DNA of 64,000 bases from Prosapia bicincta (taxonomy: Eukaryota > Arthropoda > Insecta > Hemiptera > Cercopidae): assembly GCA_036971475.1 (NCBI GenBank), contig JBAIZL010000002.1:47221229-47285228 (forward strand), in the 5' to 3' direction. Made by a program: the position numbers and the translations under genes. Shown here piece after piece: positions 21,154 to 30,603 of this stretch. Position 1 is the first letter of the stretch; each line of letters starts with the position of its first letter. Below the pieces are notes generated by a model, which was given only the letters and a program-made list of their open reading frames with translations, was not told the origin of the DNA and searched no databases.

Positions 21154-24100
21154 GAACAGAAAGCAAAAAAGGGAACAAGTTATGTTATACAAGCCCGCGC
21201 TAGCCAAACGATTAAATTTAGAATACAAAATATTCAAGATGGAGAAGGACTCTTACCATACAAAAACTTAAATGGATTAGAAATTCCGCAGTGTATAGTC
21301 TCAGTACACAAGGGAGAAGCCTACTGCCCTATAATAAACAACACAGAAGTAAATGTAGAATTAACAGTAAATGAACCATTAGAATTAAAATCTTTAGAAG
21401 AATACAATATCCTTAGACCTGATGCAATGCAAATGAACGCTAATTTCAATTTATTAGATTATAAACAAAAAAATTCGAGAAGAAAAAATTTAGATTTATC
21501 AAAATTTAGAATGGAACATATGAACTCGGAAGAAAAATCCGCTATAACAAGTTTAATAAAAGATTATGCAGATTTATTCCATATTGAGGGAAACGATTTA
21601 ACTTTTACCAACCAAATAAAACATGTTATTAGGACTACTGATGAAATTCCCGTATACTCCAGAAATTATAGATATCCAGAGATTTACAAGAACGAAATTA
21701 ATAAACAAACTGAGGACATGCTTGAACAAGGAATTATTAGACCTTCAAATTCTCCATGGAACTCTCCTGTCTGGATTGTACCCAAAAAACAAGACGCTTC
21801 TGGCAAAAGAAAATTTCGATTAGTAATAGATTTTAGAGGATTAAAGAAGAAAACAATTGACGATAAATTTCCCTTGCCAAACATTACCGACATATTAGAT
21901 AAATTAGGACGATCTCAGTATTTTACAACTTTAGATTTAGCCTCAGGATTTCACCAAGTAGAAATGGATAAAAATAGCATAGAAAAAACAGCGTTTTCAA
22001 CAGAAACGGGACACTACGAATTTTTAAGAATGCCCTTTGGACTAAAGAATAGCCCCCCTACATTCCAAAGAATTATGAATAATATTCTGAGAGGCATCCA
22101 AAATGAAACATGTTTAGTTTATTTAGACGACATTATAATTTACTCCACTAGCCTCCAAGAACATATACAAAGACTTAAAGAATTATTCGACAGATTACGC
22201 AAAGCCAACTTTAAAGTACAGCTGGATAAAACAGAATTTTTAAGAAAAGAAGTAGCGTATCTAGGGCATGTTGTTACACCGGAAGGCGTAAAACCTAACC
22301 CAGCAAAGATTTTGGCAATCAAAAACTATCCAATACCCAAAACCACCAAACAAATTAAAGGATTTTTAGGACTAATAGGCTATTATCGAAAATTTATTAA
22401 AAACTTCGCCAAGATAACAAAACCCTTTACTAACTGTTTAAAGAAAAATGCAAAAATAAACATAGAAAATGCAGACTTCATAGAATGTTTTGAAACATGT
22501 AAAAATATACTGACTAATGAGCCCCTTATACAATACCCAGATTTTGAAAAGGAGTTTACTCTAACAACAGACGCTAGTAATTTTGCACTAGGAGCAATTT
22601 TAAGCCAGGACAAAAATGGAAAGGACCTTCCTATAGCGTATGCCAGCAGAACTTTAAACGACAGCGAAACTAATTACTCCGCGATTGAAAAGGAATTACT
22701 AGCAATCGTATGGGCCACTAAACACTTCAGGCCTTATTTATTTGGAAGAAAATTTAAAATTTATACAGACCATAAACCTTTACAATGGTTATTTTCAGTT
22801 AAAGAACCAAATTCCAAGCTTTTAAGATGGAGATTAAAATTAGAAGAATATGATTATGACATAAGATACAAAAAAGGCAAATTAAACCAAAATGCCGATG
22901 CTTTGTCTAGAATACTATTGAACGTTACTGATAAAAGGTCCACAAACACCCAACACACTGTAGAACCAGACCTTGAATTATCTCCAGCGAACTTACTGAG
23001 TCGTTACTTCCCGGAATTGAATGAAGATAATGAGTCTATGGTCGTACAACTCGACGCAACAGATAATGCCAACTTAGAGTACGATCAAGAAAGTGACAGT
23101 CAAACCGTGCATTCCAACTTCGAAGGGAACACCCAAATTGAAATACCAATTTCCGACGAGCCTGTAAACTTTGGGAAAAATCAAGTATTTTTATCATTAG
23201 TAAAATATGAGCCGAAGAAAGTAAAAATTATAAAACTATTTGGAACTTCAAGAACCCGTTTAATAGTCGAAATATCAGAAAATAATTTTAAAGAGGACAT
23301 AGTTAATTTTGTAAAATCATATTTGGTACCAAAAATAAAATATAATCTATATTTTGAAGACGATTTTTATGAGAGATTTGCATCATGCATAGCCAAAAAT
23401 TTCAAACAAACTGAACAAAATTTAGTTAAGTGTAATAAAAAACTCTTAGACCTATCTTCGGAAGAAGATACCCTAGAAACAATAAGTAATTATCATGTTA
23501 GCAAAACCAATCACCGAGGGATACAGGAAACATACGAACAAATTAAGCGAAGATATTATTGGCCTAATTTAAAATCACTAATCCAAAATTTCATAAATCA
23601 GTGTGACATATGTCAAAGAACCAAATATGACAGAATTCCCTTACAACTAGAGATGAACTTGACACCTACAGCTGCAAGGCCTTTCCAGATAATTCACATC
23701 GACACTATCTCTTTAGAGAAGAATGCGTTTATCAGCATTGTCGACAGTTTCACAAAGTATGCTCAAGCTTATCGCTTGGGAAGCTCTCAAGCTACAGAGA
23801 TTGCAGACAAGTTATTAGATTACTTTGCGCAGTTCTGCTTACCAACAGTTATTATCTCAGACAATGGAACGGAGTTTAATAACAGAATTGTGAAGGAGAT
23901 ATTAGACCTGCATAAAATCAAAATCCATTTTATCAGTACACAAAACCCCCAATCAAACGGATTATGTGAAAGATTTCATTCCACCTTAATAGAACACATA
24001 AGGCTGTTGAATAATCAAATCGAATTTAAAAAAGACAGTATAATTAAGAAAGTCAAATATGCTATAATAGCCTATAACAATAGCATACATTCAGTCACAA

Positions 24101-24591
24101 AATTAACGCCGTGCGAAGTCTTATTTGGACACATAAATTCAAACTCTTTATTAGATATAGATTTAGAAAAACAAAATGTAAATGACTACGTTTTAAACCA
24201 TAAAGAAAAAACAAAAATACTTTACGAAAACATTAGGGATAGCAATCAAAGAATTAAAGAAAAAGTTTTAGAAAAAAGGAATGTAAACAAAGAACCACTT
24301 CCAGAAATACCATCTGAAGTTTATATAAAGTCAGTTCAGAAGCAAAGCAAAACGAAAAACAGATATAGCAAGGAAGAGATAGCTTCAATAAACAAGGAAA
24401 GAAAAACTGGTAAAATAAAGCCTAGACATCATAACACAAAAGACAAGATACATTTGTCGAAAATTAAAAGGCCTAAGAAGATAAAAAATGTAATTAACGC
24501 TCAAAATAATTTTCCAGGTCCCTCCTGTTCGTCATTGGCACAGCCACCGACTCAGCAGAGATCAGAGAAGTCAACAACAACCTCGGAATAA
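21154..24591 (+). CDS. pol: Pol, second segment: RT, RNase H, integrase
   Basis: Open from just after the TAG at 21,151 to the stop at 24,589-24,591; the first good internal ATG is at 21,427. Counting from that ATG: RT with TTLDLASGFHQV and catalytic YLDD at residues 232-235; RNase H with TTDAS (Asp 382), EKELLAIV and TDHKPL; integrase with a zinc motif H690-X5-H696-X29-C726-X2-C729 and a DDE triad Asp759, Asp812 and Glu848 (D-X35-E). All key residues are present. The protein copies element RNA and integrates the cDNA. The last part is basic (Lys-rich) and overlaps the presumed env splice acceptor. Pol looks functional except for the TAG. Confidence 0.95.
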   Translation, partial: EQKAKKGTSYVIQARASQTIKFRIQNIQDGEGLLPYKNLNGLEIPQCIVSVHKGEAYCPIINNTEVNVELTVNEPLELKSLEEYNILRPDAMQMNANFNLLDYKQKNSRRKNLDLSKFRMEHMNSEEKSAITSLIKDYADLFHIEGNDLTFTNQIKHVIRTTDEIPVYSRNYRYPEIYKNEINKQTEDMLEQGIIRPSNSPWNSPVWIVPKKQDASGKRKFRLVIDFRGLKKKTIDDKFPLPNITDILDKLGRSQYFTTLDLASGFHQVEMDKNSIEKTAFSTETGHYEFLRMPFGLKNSPPTFQRIMNNILRGIQNETCLVYLDDIIIYSTSLQEHIQRLKELFDRLRKANFKVQLDKTEFLRKEVAYLGHVVTPEGVKPNPAKILAIKNYPIPKTTKQIKGFLGLIGYYRKFIKNFAKITKPFTNCLKKNAKINIENADFIECFETCKNILTNEPLIQYPDFEKEFTLTTDASNFALGAILSQDKNGKDLPIAYASRTLNDSETNYSAIEKELLAIVWATKHFRPYLFGRKFKIYTDHKPLQWLFSVKEPNSKLLRWRLKLEEYDYDIRYKKGKLNQNADALSRILLNVTDKRSTNTQHTVEPDLELSPANLLSRYFPELNEDNESMVVQLDATDNANLEYDQESDSQTVHSNFEGNTQIEIPISDEPVNFGKNQVFLSLVKYEPKKVKIIKLFGTSRTRLIVEISENNFKEDIVNFVKSYLVPKIKYNLYFEDDFYERFASCIAKNFKQTEQNLVKCNKKLLDLSSEEDTLETISNYHVSKTNHRGIQETYEQIKRRYYWPNLKSLIQNFINQCDICQRTKYDRIPLQLEMNLTPTAARPFQIIHIDTISLEKNAFISIVDSFTKYAQAYRLGSSQATEIADKLLDYFAQFCLPTVIISDNGTEFNNRIVKEILDLHKIKIHFISTQNPQSNGLCERFHSTLIEHIRLLNNQIEFKKDSIIKKVKYAIIAYNNSIHSVTKLTPCEVLFGHINSNSLLDIDLEKQNVNDYVLNHKEKTKILYENIRDSNQRIKEKVLEKRNVNKEPLPEIPSEVYIKSVQKQSKTKNRYSKEEIASINKERKTGKIKPRHHNTKDKIHLSKIKRPKKIKNVINAQNNFPGPSCSSLAQPPTQQRSEKSTTTSE

Positions 24592-24660
24592 TCCCAATAG
24601 ACCTTGGGCCGGCCAAATTAGAATCTTCCTACCATACCTTTGTCCACTATTTTAATGTAA
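24518..24660 (+). pseudogene. env: Env 5' fragment: signal peptide and start of the surface part
   Basis: A splice acceptor-like TTTTCCAG ends at 24,517, inside the end of pol. The following frame (-1 to pol) codes for a hydrophobic LLFVIGTATDS segment and then residues typical of the errantivirus Env N terminus (for example SSYHTFVHY). It runs about 45-50 codons until the sequence jumps to a region homologous to the area around the Env cleavage site, in another frame. From family knowledge a longer surface region would be expected in between, so an internal deletion is inferred. The splice site is inferred from position only. Confidence 0.55.
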
Positions 24661-25980
24661 GAAACAAAAAGAGGTCTTATAGATGGACTAGGGTCCGTTA
24701 TCAAATCTTTAACAGGCAATTTAGATGCATATGATGGTAAAAAATATGACAAAATAATTAAAGATATTGAAAATGAGCAAATTAAAATTAATTATCAACT
24801 TGAATCTCAATACTCCTTTAGTAATAATATTATGAAGGAATTAAATAAAACTTTTATTGTAATTGATGAAAATTTTGTAGAATTAAAAAATAAGTTAAGT
24901 ATTGTGAATCGTAATGTAAATGACTTTGTTGAACTAGAAAAATTTAGAAGTATTCTAAACCAATTGAACATTTTATATGACATGATATTACAGGTAATCA
25001 CAGATTTAGAAAATTCTCTTACATTTTGTAAACTAGGTGTTGTACACCCTAGTGTTATTTCAACCCAAGAATTATATGAAGAATTAAACAAAATTTATAA
25101 ATATTATAATGAGAGGTTACCTTTAGAACCTAAAATGGAAAATATGTGGGAATTAGGGAACCTAATTAAAGTTAATTGTAAACTAAATTCCGAAAGGATT
25201 GTTTATTTTATAAATTTACCCATTGTAGAAAAAACTCAATTTAAATTGTATAAATTACACTCTATACCCACAAAATATGAAACAGATTATGTAACAATTA
25301 TACCAAAAGTAAGGTACATATTAGTGTCTAACTCTGTAATATTAGGTTTAGACAATGAATGTAACTGTAAAACCGATTCCATATACTTTTGCTCATTCGA
25401 CATTCTAACACACCATAAATTAGACTGTGAAGTGTCCATTATCAGGAACAATGATGCCAGCAACTGTGAATATACTGCATTGGAAGTTACAGACAACTTA
25501 ATTAACTGGATCCCAGAAATCAACCTTTACCTAGCGACCTTCCCCAACAAGCAGACTCTGGAAATTACCAATCGCAAGGCAACTACCACCGTCACCCTTC
25601 AAGGCATATATTTGATAAAAACTAATAATGATTCAATCTTTTTCAACAACATGAAACTGAGCCATACATCAACAACTTCGGGAGGCCATCCTATTTTCAT
25701 GGACACGTCCAAAATACAATTTTCAATGAGTAAAATGCCAGAATTCTCAGTAAACGTTAAACGCCTAGAGTTGGACAAAATAAACACAGAAACCATCTCA
25801 AGAATTGACCCAACTATGGAAATAACCCACCACATCAGTATCTGGACTATTGCCCTTTACGGAGGCGTATTCAGCAGCCTTATATACTTCGCCCTCATCA
25901 GGAAGAAGAAGAAGACTTCAACCAACGCCGAAACTTCGCCAACCCCCGAAGTTCTCTTTAGGGATGGAGGAGTTATATAA
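24661..25980 (+). CDS. env: Env, transmembrane part (frame-broken at its 5' side)
   Basis: Open from 24,661; the first ATG is at 24,832, giving a 382-residue C-terminal piece. A basic KRG cleavage-type site followed by a glycine-rich fusion-peptide-like segment lies at about 24,670-24,710, shared with errantivirus and baculovirus F-type Env. Then come helical heptad-type regions, Cys-containing segments near 25,340-25,470, and a membrane anchor about 25,837-25,902 (IALYGGVFSSLIYFALI) followed by a basic KKKK tail. The stop is inside the 3' LTR. It is +1 relative to the upstream env fragment, so a complete Env cannot be read here. Confidence 0.85.
   Translation, partial: ETKRGLIDGLGSVIKSLTGNLDAYDGKKYDKIIKDIENEQIKINYQLESQYSFSNNIMKELNKTFIVIDENFVELKNKLSIVNRNVNDFVELEKFRSILNQLNILYDMILQVITDLENSLTFCKLGVVHPSVISTQELYEELNKIYKYYNERLPLEPKMENMWELGNLIKVNCKLNSERIVYFINLPIVEKTQFKLYKLHSIPTKYETDYVTIIPKVRYILVSNSVILGLDNECNCKTDSIYFCSFDILTHHKLDCEVSIIRNNDASNCEYTALEVTDNLINWIPEINLYLATFPNKQTLEITNRKATTTVTLQGIYLIKTNNDSIFFNNMKLSHTSTTSGGHPIFMDTSKIQFSMSKMPEFSVNVKRLELDKINTETISRIDPTMEITHHISIWTIALYGGVFSSLIYFALIRKKKKTSTNAETSPTPEVLFRDGGVI
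25960..25970 (+). promoter_or_regulatory. Polypurine tract
   Basis: AGGGATGGAGG, purines with one T, directly abuts the 3' LTR start AGTTA. This is the usual primer site for plus-strand synthesis. Confidence 0.8.
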
Positions 25981-26262
25981 ACATTTTATGTGAACATTTC
26001 ATAATTAAATGCGTGCTAGGAGGATTCCTGCTTACGCAGCTTTAGTATTATATAGGTGTGAGAACAGAGCCCCGGCAGTGTGTAAGTCGCCTCTGTATCG
26101 CACAGACATTTTCCACTCCGATTGAGTGCACATCAATTGTATTGTTTTATTAAGTAAAATTAATGTAATAGTTTTCTAAATTAATTGTTTATTAAATTCA
26201 TAGGTTTGTTAAAAATAAAAATCATTTTTAAAAACCTTTCTTGCCTAATATAAAACGTAACT
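25971..26262 (+). repeat. 3' LTR
   Basis: 292 bp with the same ends as the 5' LTR and two substitutions relative to it. The env stop codon (25,978-25,980) lies within its first ten bases. Confidence 0.97.
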
Positions 26263-26266
26263 TATA
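26263..26266 (+). repeat. Target site duplication TATA (right)
   Basis: TATA follows the TAACT end of the right LTR and pairs with 19,012-19,015. Confidence 0.85.
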
Positions 26267-26821
26267 TAAATAAGTTTATATAATTATAAACACGAAATTT
26301 AAAAATGTGAACATTAATTTTCTCTAATGGGAGCGATGTTAGTTATTGACAATACAGAAACATGATATTTAAATTGGTAAGTATAAGGAAGATCATTATA
26401 ATTTATTGTAAGGAATGAGATACTAGAATGATAATATGTTAAGATTAGGAAAAGTCTTACGGATCTTACGTTCACGTTTAATAGTTAATTTCCTCAAATT
26501 GTTCACAGAACTTCAATAAGAATTTGTTGTACCAAAATAATTATATTTATAATGTATTGTTTAGTCTTTGCACATCTGGTTTCTAAAATGCGTAGATATA
26601 CAAGGTAATGAGACGGAATGGAATTCTTGCCCCGCAGTACCGTGGCAAGTTAAGGGACATCGTGTTTCCCACTACATGTATTACAACGTGGGGATGTTAG
26701 TGCATTGATCATAATTCCCTCTGTAGTGTAATAGCATCGTATTTACGAGTCAATGTTGGACAATACGAGCGGGGGTTTGGTGAACAGAGGATAAAATATT
26801 AATACCCTTACGTTTTATGCA

Positions 26822-26935
26822 ATGAAGGTTTTATTGTTATTCTTAGCTTCAATAATCAAAGGAACATTTGATGTTCGGAGAACAACAAATAAACTGAATG
26901 AACGGGGGGTAAATTATTTTAAAGTTATTAAATAA
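26822..26935 (+). CDS. Small ORF with signal-peptide-like start
   Basis: 37-residue ORF starting MKVLLLFLASIIKG, with a Lys then a leucine-rich core as in a secretion signal, followed by a polar basic tail. The start has G at -3. No family is recognised and there is no donor before the stop. It may be a chance ORF. Confidence 0.15.
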   Translation: MKVLLLFLASIIKGTFDVRRTTNKLNERGVNYFKVIK

Positions 26936-28011
26936 CTATTAACACAACAGAATGTTATATTAACACTTAAGAAAAAATAGTTAAGACTTAAAAATTATGA
27001 AAATAATTAACGTATAATATACTGTAAAAATTCAAAATAAAATTTTAATTTAGTTTTCAACAATCAATGATTAAATGCATAAGATAAATTAAATATTTGT
27101 GAAAAGTTAATTCACTCAAATATGTATTGCAAAAATAATTTCTGAATATTCACAAAGACAGTAGAAAACTTGAGGTGTATAATTTTGTTGATTTTTATAT
27201 TTACTATTTACTTTTTTATCATTACAATTACTATACAGAATCTTTTAAATTAATTAAATGCAGAATCTGTGTTAAATAATAAATGCAATAAAATAGAAGC
27301 CTAACTTTACAACAGGGGAGATTTCACCTGAGAGTAATTTGGCAACACTCGTGACCTTGAGCGGCCATATACCTTCCCCACCTTTTGGTAGTAGATGTGC
27401 AGTAGTAAAACTTGGTTTTATGACTTTTTTTTAAAATAATTTAAAATATTTGAGCTATTACAAAATTGTTGGGTTTTAGAGGCAAGCAATTACAGAAACT
27501 TTGCAAATTTATTATTCGTTGTGATTATAGGTATTTCAATCATATAATTAGTTGAATCATGTTAGTTAAACTTTAACAAATATCCTTTAAGACTCAAAGG
27601 AATTTCCCTTAACTTTATGACTTATTAACATTCGGTAAGTAGTTGATCTTTTTATTCCACATAAATACGATTTTTTTTATTCGTATTATTTTAAAGTATT
27701 ATATATTAATAATGTTTATAAATAATCTGGGATATAATAATATTTCGGTTGGAAAAGTGTTGTGGCATACCAATATTTATAAAATAATTTTCATGTGTAA
27801 AATTGGTACTCATGACATAATGAATAGTTTGCTGTGAACGTTTTTCAAAAACATTTTAAGTCCTTACTATTATAAAAGAGAGACAGTACAAAATATACAA
27901 TTTTAACTCAACACCCAATTACATTATAATTCACATAAATCATGACCAAAACTATCAAAAAAAAAAACATCTGTAACCCTAATCCTATCTCATCTAAATA
28001 AGTAGTCTATT

Positions 28012-28090
28012 ATGATTGAAATTGACAATAGTAAATATCTACAAGAACAGGCCTTCTCATTTAACAAAAAAATAATATGTGCTTCTAAAG
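28012..28090 (+). other. Candidate first coding exon (unidentified)
   Basis: ATG followed by 26 open codons (MIEIDNSKYLQEQAFSF...) to AAAG, directly before a perfect GTAAGT donor at 28,091. The residues are mixed and polar, unlike translated AT-rich filler. The start context is weak (A at -3 absent). No matching downstream exon was found. Low confidence. Confidence 0.2.
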
Positions 28091-29338
28091 GTAAGTGTGA
28101 CTAATATATTTTTATGTGTCGAGCTAGCAACTCAGACTAAAGAAGGAATAAAATAACAAAATTGGTTTTTTATTGAGATAAATGAAAATTGATATAAGTT
28201 AAAATGTTATGACAATTTTTATTCAAATATAATTAGTTTTCTTTCCATTCTGTAAGACATGGGAGGCAACTACAAATTTCAAATTATATAAAGTTTTCAA
28301 AATACCAAATCTAACAAATATGTTTGAGCAATAACTTTTTCAATATTCAACAATGGGGATAGGTTGTAACTTACGTGACAAAATTTTGTAAAATGATAGT
28401 GTAAAGAGAAAAGTGGTTATAAAATTACAAAATTCACTCAAAAACCTAATTACAATTTATTTGTACAATAAATGTGAGTTATAACAAGGGTGTTGAGTTA
28501 TAATTTCTTTCTTGCCTAGATTGTAAAGGGATAAGTAAATATAGCCTATTCAAAAATTATCTTTTGGTTGGCTAAGCAAATTCACATTTTAAAATATTTT
28601 GTTTACAGTAGAGTCGCTTTTATAATCCTTGGTATTCCAAAAAAAAAATTTTAACGCAAATTCTAATTTTTTCAACAATTTTTTTTGTCTACGCCATTGA
28701 TAAATTGCCTTTTCCTTGGCTAAACAAATAAACATTTAAAATACTTTTGTATTCTATAAAATAGCTTTATTAATCCTTGGCATTCGGAATGAAATGGAAG
28801 TTTTAAATATTTCTTTGGCTCCAATAACAAAAACAGAATTCACACTACGAGATAATACACTTTTATAAATACCATAAATAATGCTGACAACGTATGGCTC
28901 TACAATGCTTAAGTTACTGCGACGTAATGTTTACAAGACCCCCCCGTTTGTGTTCTGATATATCGATATGTTACAATAATTTCGATTTTCACATTACTTT
29001 TTGGTATATCACTAGTATTTATGTAATAATACGACTTTTTTTACAATATAAAATAACATTCCTATAATTTTTTTTATAATTCATTAATTTTATAACATTA
29101 ATACTTCAAAGTTACTGTGTTTTACTGTAATTGTAATAGAAGTATTCCGTATTAAGGTTTTTTTTCATCAACCTAATTCAACAATATGAGGTATTATGTT
29201 TTCAATAATCGCTGTTTAATGTAGGTAGTTTTTAAATACAAACTGAAAATAAAAGTCCGTCTGTTTTTAGTTGTTGGTGTAATTATATGTACAATTATAA
29301 GTATCGTAGTGCGAAAAATATTAAGTGTGTGACTTCTC

Positions 29339-29818
29339 GTATTTTCTTGAATTTTGTAGTACATTTCGTTCGGTGAATCTTATTATTCACTTAAACACTA
29401 GTCTATGACTATCTCAACTTAAAATTTAGTAAATTCAAGTACGTATTTATTTTTAACATTACTGCCATGTTTATAATTTACCAAATTAAACTGTGTTTTC
29501 AGATAAGTACTCATTGTTCATGTTTTGATGTTAATGGTAGTTGTGCATATTTAATTGAAGATAGATTTTTTTATTTCATTAAATAATAGTAATGTTTCTT
29601 AAATAATAGTAAATTATATATTCTATACTGTTACAGTATATATTCATTTAATCACTTAAATACAAGTTTATGACTGACCAAACTTTAAATTTTGTAAATT
29701 TGTTACAAGTTATTTACAAAAGAAATTAACTAAATTTAAAGTTCGGATAGGCATAAACTATTGTGATTAATTAAAATTCACCGAACGTAATGGACTAAAA
29801 CATTCAAGAATATATTCA
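29339..29818. mobile_element. MITE-like inverted-repeat element
   Basis: The left arm at about 29,339-29,435 (containing CGTTCGGTGAAT) is an imperfect inverted copy of the right arm at about 29,725-29,818 (containing ATTCACCGAACG). The arms also share the TATGACTATC/TATGCCTATC-type block. There is no ORF in between. Parts of the arms recur as direct copies near 29,640-29,700, and a TCAATGGTAGTTGT-like word occurs at both about 29,530 and 29,850, so several related pieces may be nested. Ends and target duplication could not be fixed. Confidence 0.5.
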
Positions 29819-30277
29819 ATGTTTAGGTTTTAAATCTCAATGGTAGTTGTTTCATACTAATAGAAGTTAAAAGTCCGTATATTTGTAACTTATTTCCGGC
29901 AAATATTATGATGAATTAAATCCGTCTATTTGTAATTGTTGTATAATATCAAGTGTCGTACAACAAGTGTTCTGTGTCCGGTCACATGTTTTGTACATTA
30001 TAATTTACTTTAGAAGGTTGGCTACACTACCTTATTTTAGCGGCAGAATCTTATTTCTGCAGGCCACTGTTGGAGTGAGGTGTGATAATTTTTAATGAAA
30101 TATTTTCAGTTTAGTGTCTAAGTATTTGTTTCGTCGTAGTAAGTAGTTGACTGGCTTACTATCGCCAAATAATAGGTTTGTGCGCGATTTTAATGTAATA
30201 AATGTATAAGGTGTGTGAACAAAATGTATGTATGTAAAGTACGCGTAATGTATAATCAATGAAATGTACGAGCCTAC

Positions 30278-30556
30278 GATATTTTGGGAATTGTTCAAAT
30301 CACAAAATAGGAAGATATCCAGAAATTTTATAATTTTGTTTGCCTAATCTGAGTAACAACAAAAGGTGTGTGTGGTACGCAAGTACTGTTGTGACGTCAC
30401 GATACATTTGTATCACTCCGCACCAATTCACAATTTCTACCTCCGCGCAATATATTTTACCCTACTTTAAATTGAAAAAAATTAATTTTCCAAGGAAAAA
30501 AAATTTCTTGTGGATATCGTCCAATTTGGTAGTGTTGAACGATTTCCCAAAATATC
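30278..30556. mobile_element. Second MITE-like inverted-repeat element
   Basis: The left arm 30,278-30,335 (GATATTTTGGGAA ... GATATCC ... AGAAATTTT) is an imperfect inverted match to the right arm 30,500-30,556 (AAATTTCTTG ... GGATATC ... TTCCCAAAATATC). The loop is about 165 bp, with a TGACGTCA palindrome at about 30,391. No transposase. An ORF crossing it (30,340-30,603) is not considered real. Confidence 0.5.
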
Positions 30557-30603
30557 ACGATTTCAAGATTAAAATTTTCTGTTTCGTTTATCTCTGTGAA
30601 TAG

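Larger units (their letters stand above)
19016..26262 (+). mobile_element. LTR retrotransposon, Ty3/gypsy errantivirus type, with env
   Basis: A 7,247-bp element with two 292-bp LTRs (AGTTA...TAACT ends), a TATA target duplication on each side (19,012-19,015 and 26,263-26,266), a PBS for tRNA-Ser, a polypurine tract, gag, pol in the -1 frame, and a third ORF of the errantivirus env type ending inside the 3' LTR. LTR ends in AGT...ACT, a TATA target, a tRNA-Ser primer and Gag without zinc knuckles all match the 17.6/297/ZAM-like group of insect errantiviruses. The LTRs differ at two positions, so the insertion is recent. Pol carries one in-frame TAG and env a frame break, so this copy is probably not autonomous. 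Confidence 0.96.
26267..29338. other. AT-rich DNA downstream of the LTR element
   Basis: No recognised complete gene. Two weak coding candidates are given separately (26,822-26,935 and 28,012-28,090). An ORF at 27,643-27,837 is composed mainly of Ile, Phe, Asn and Lys, as expected for AT-rich random DNA. Confidence 0.5.
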
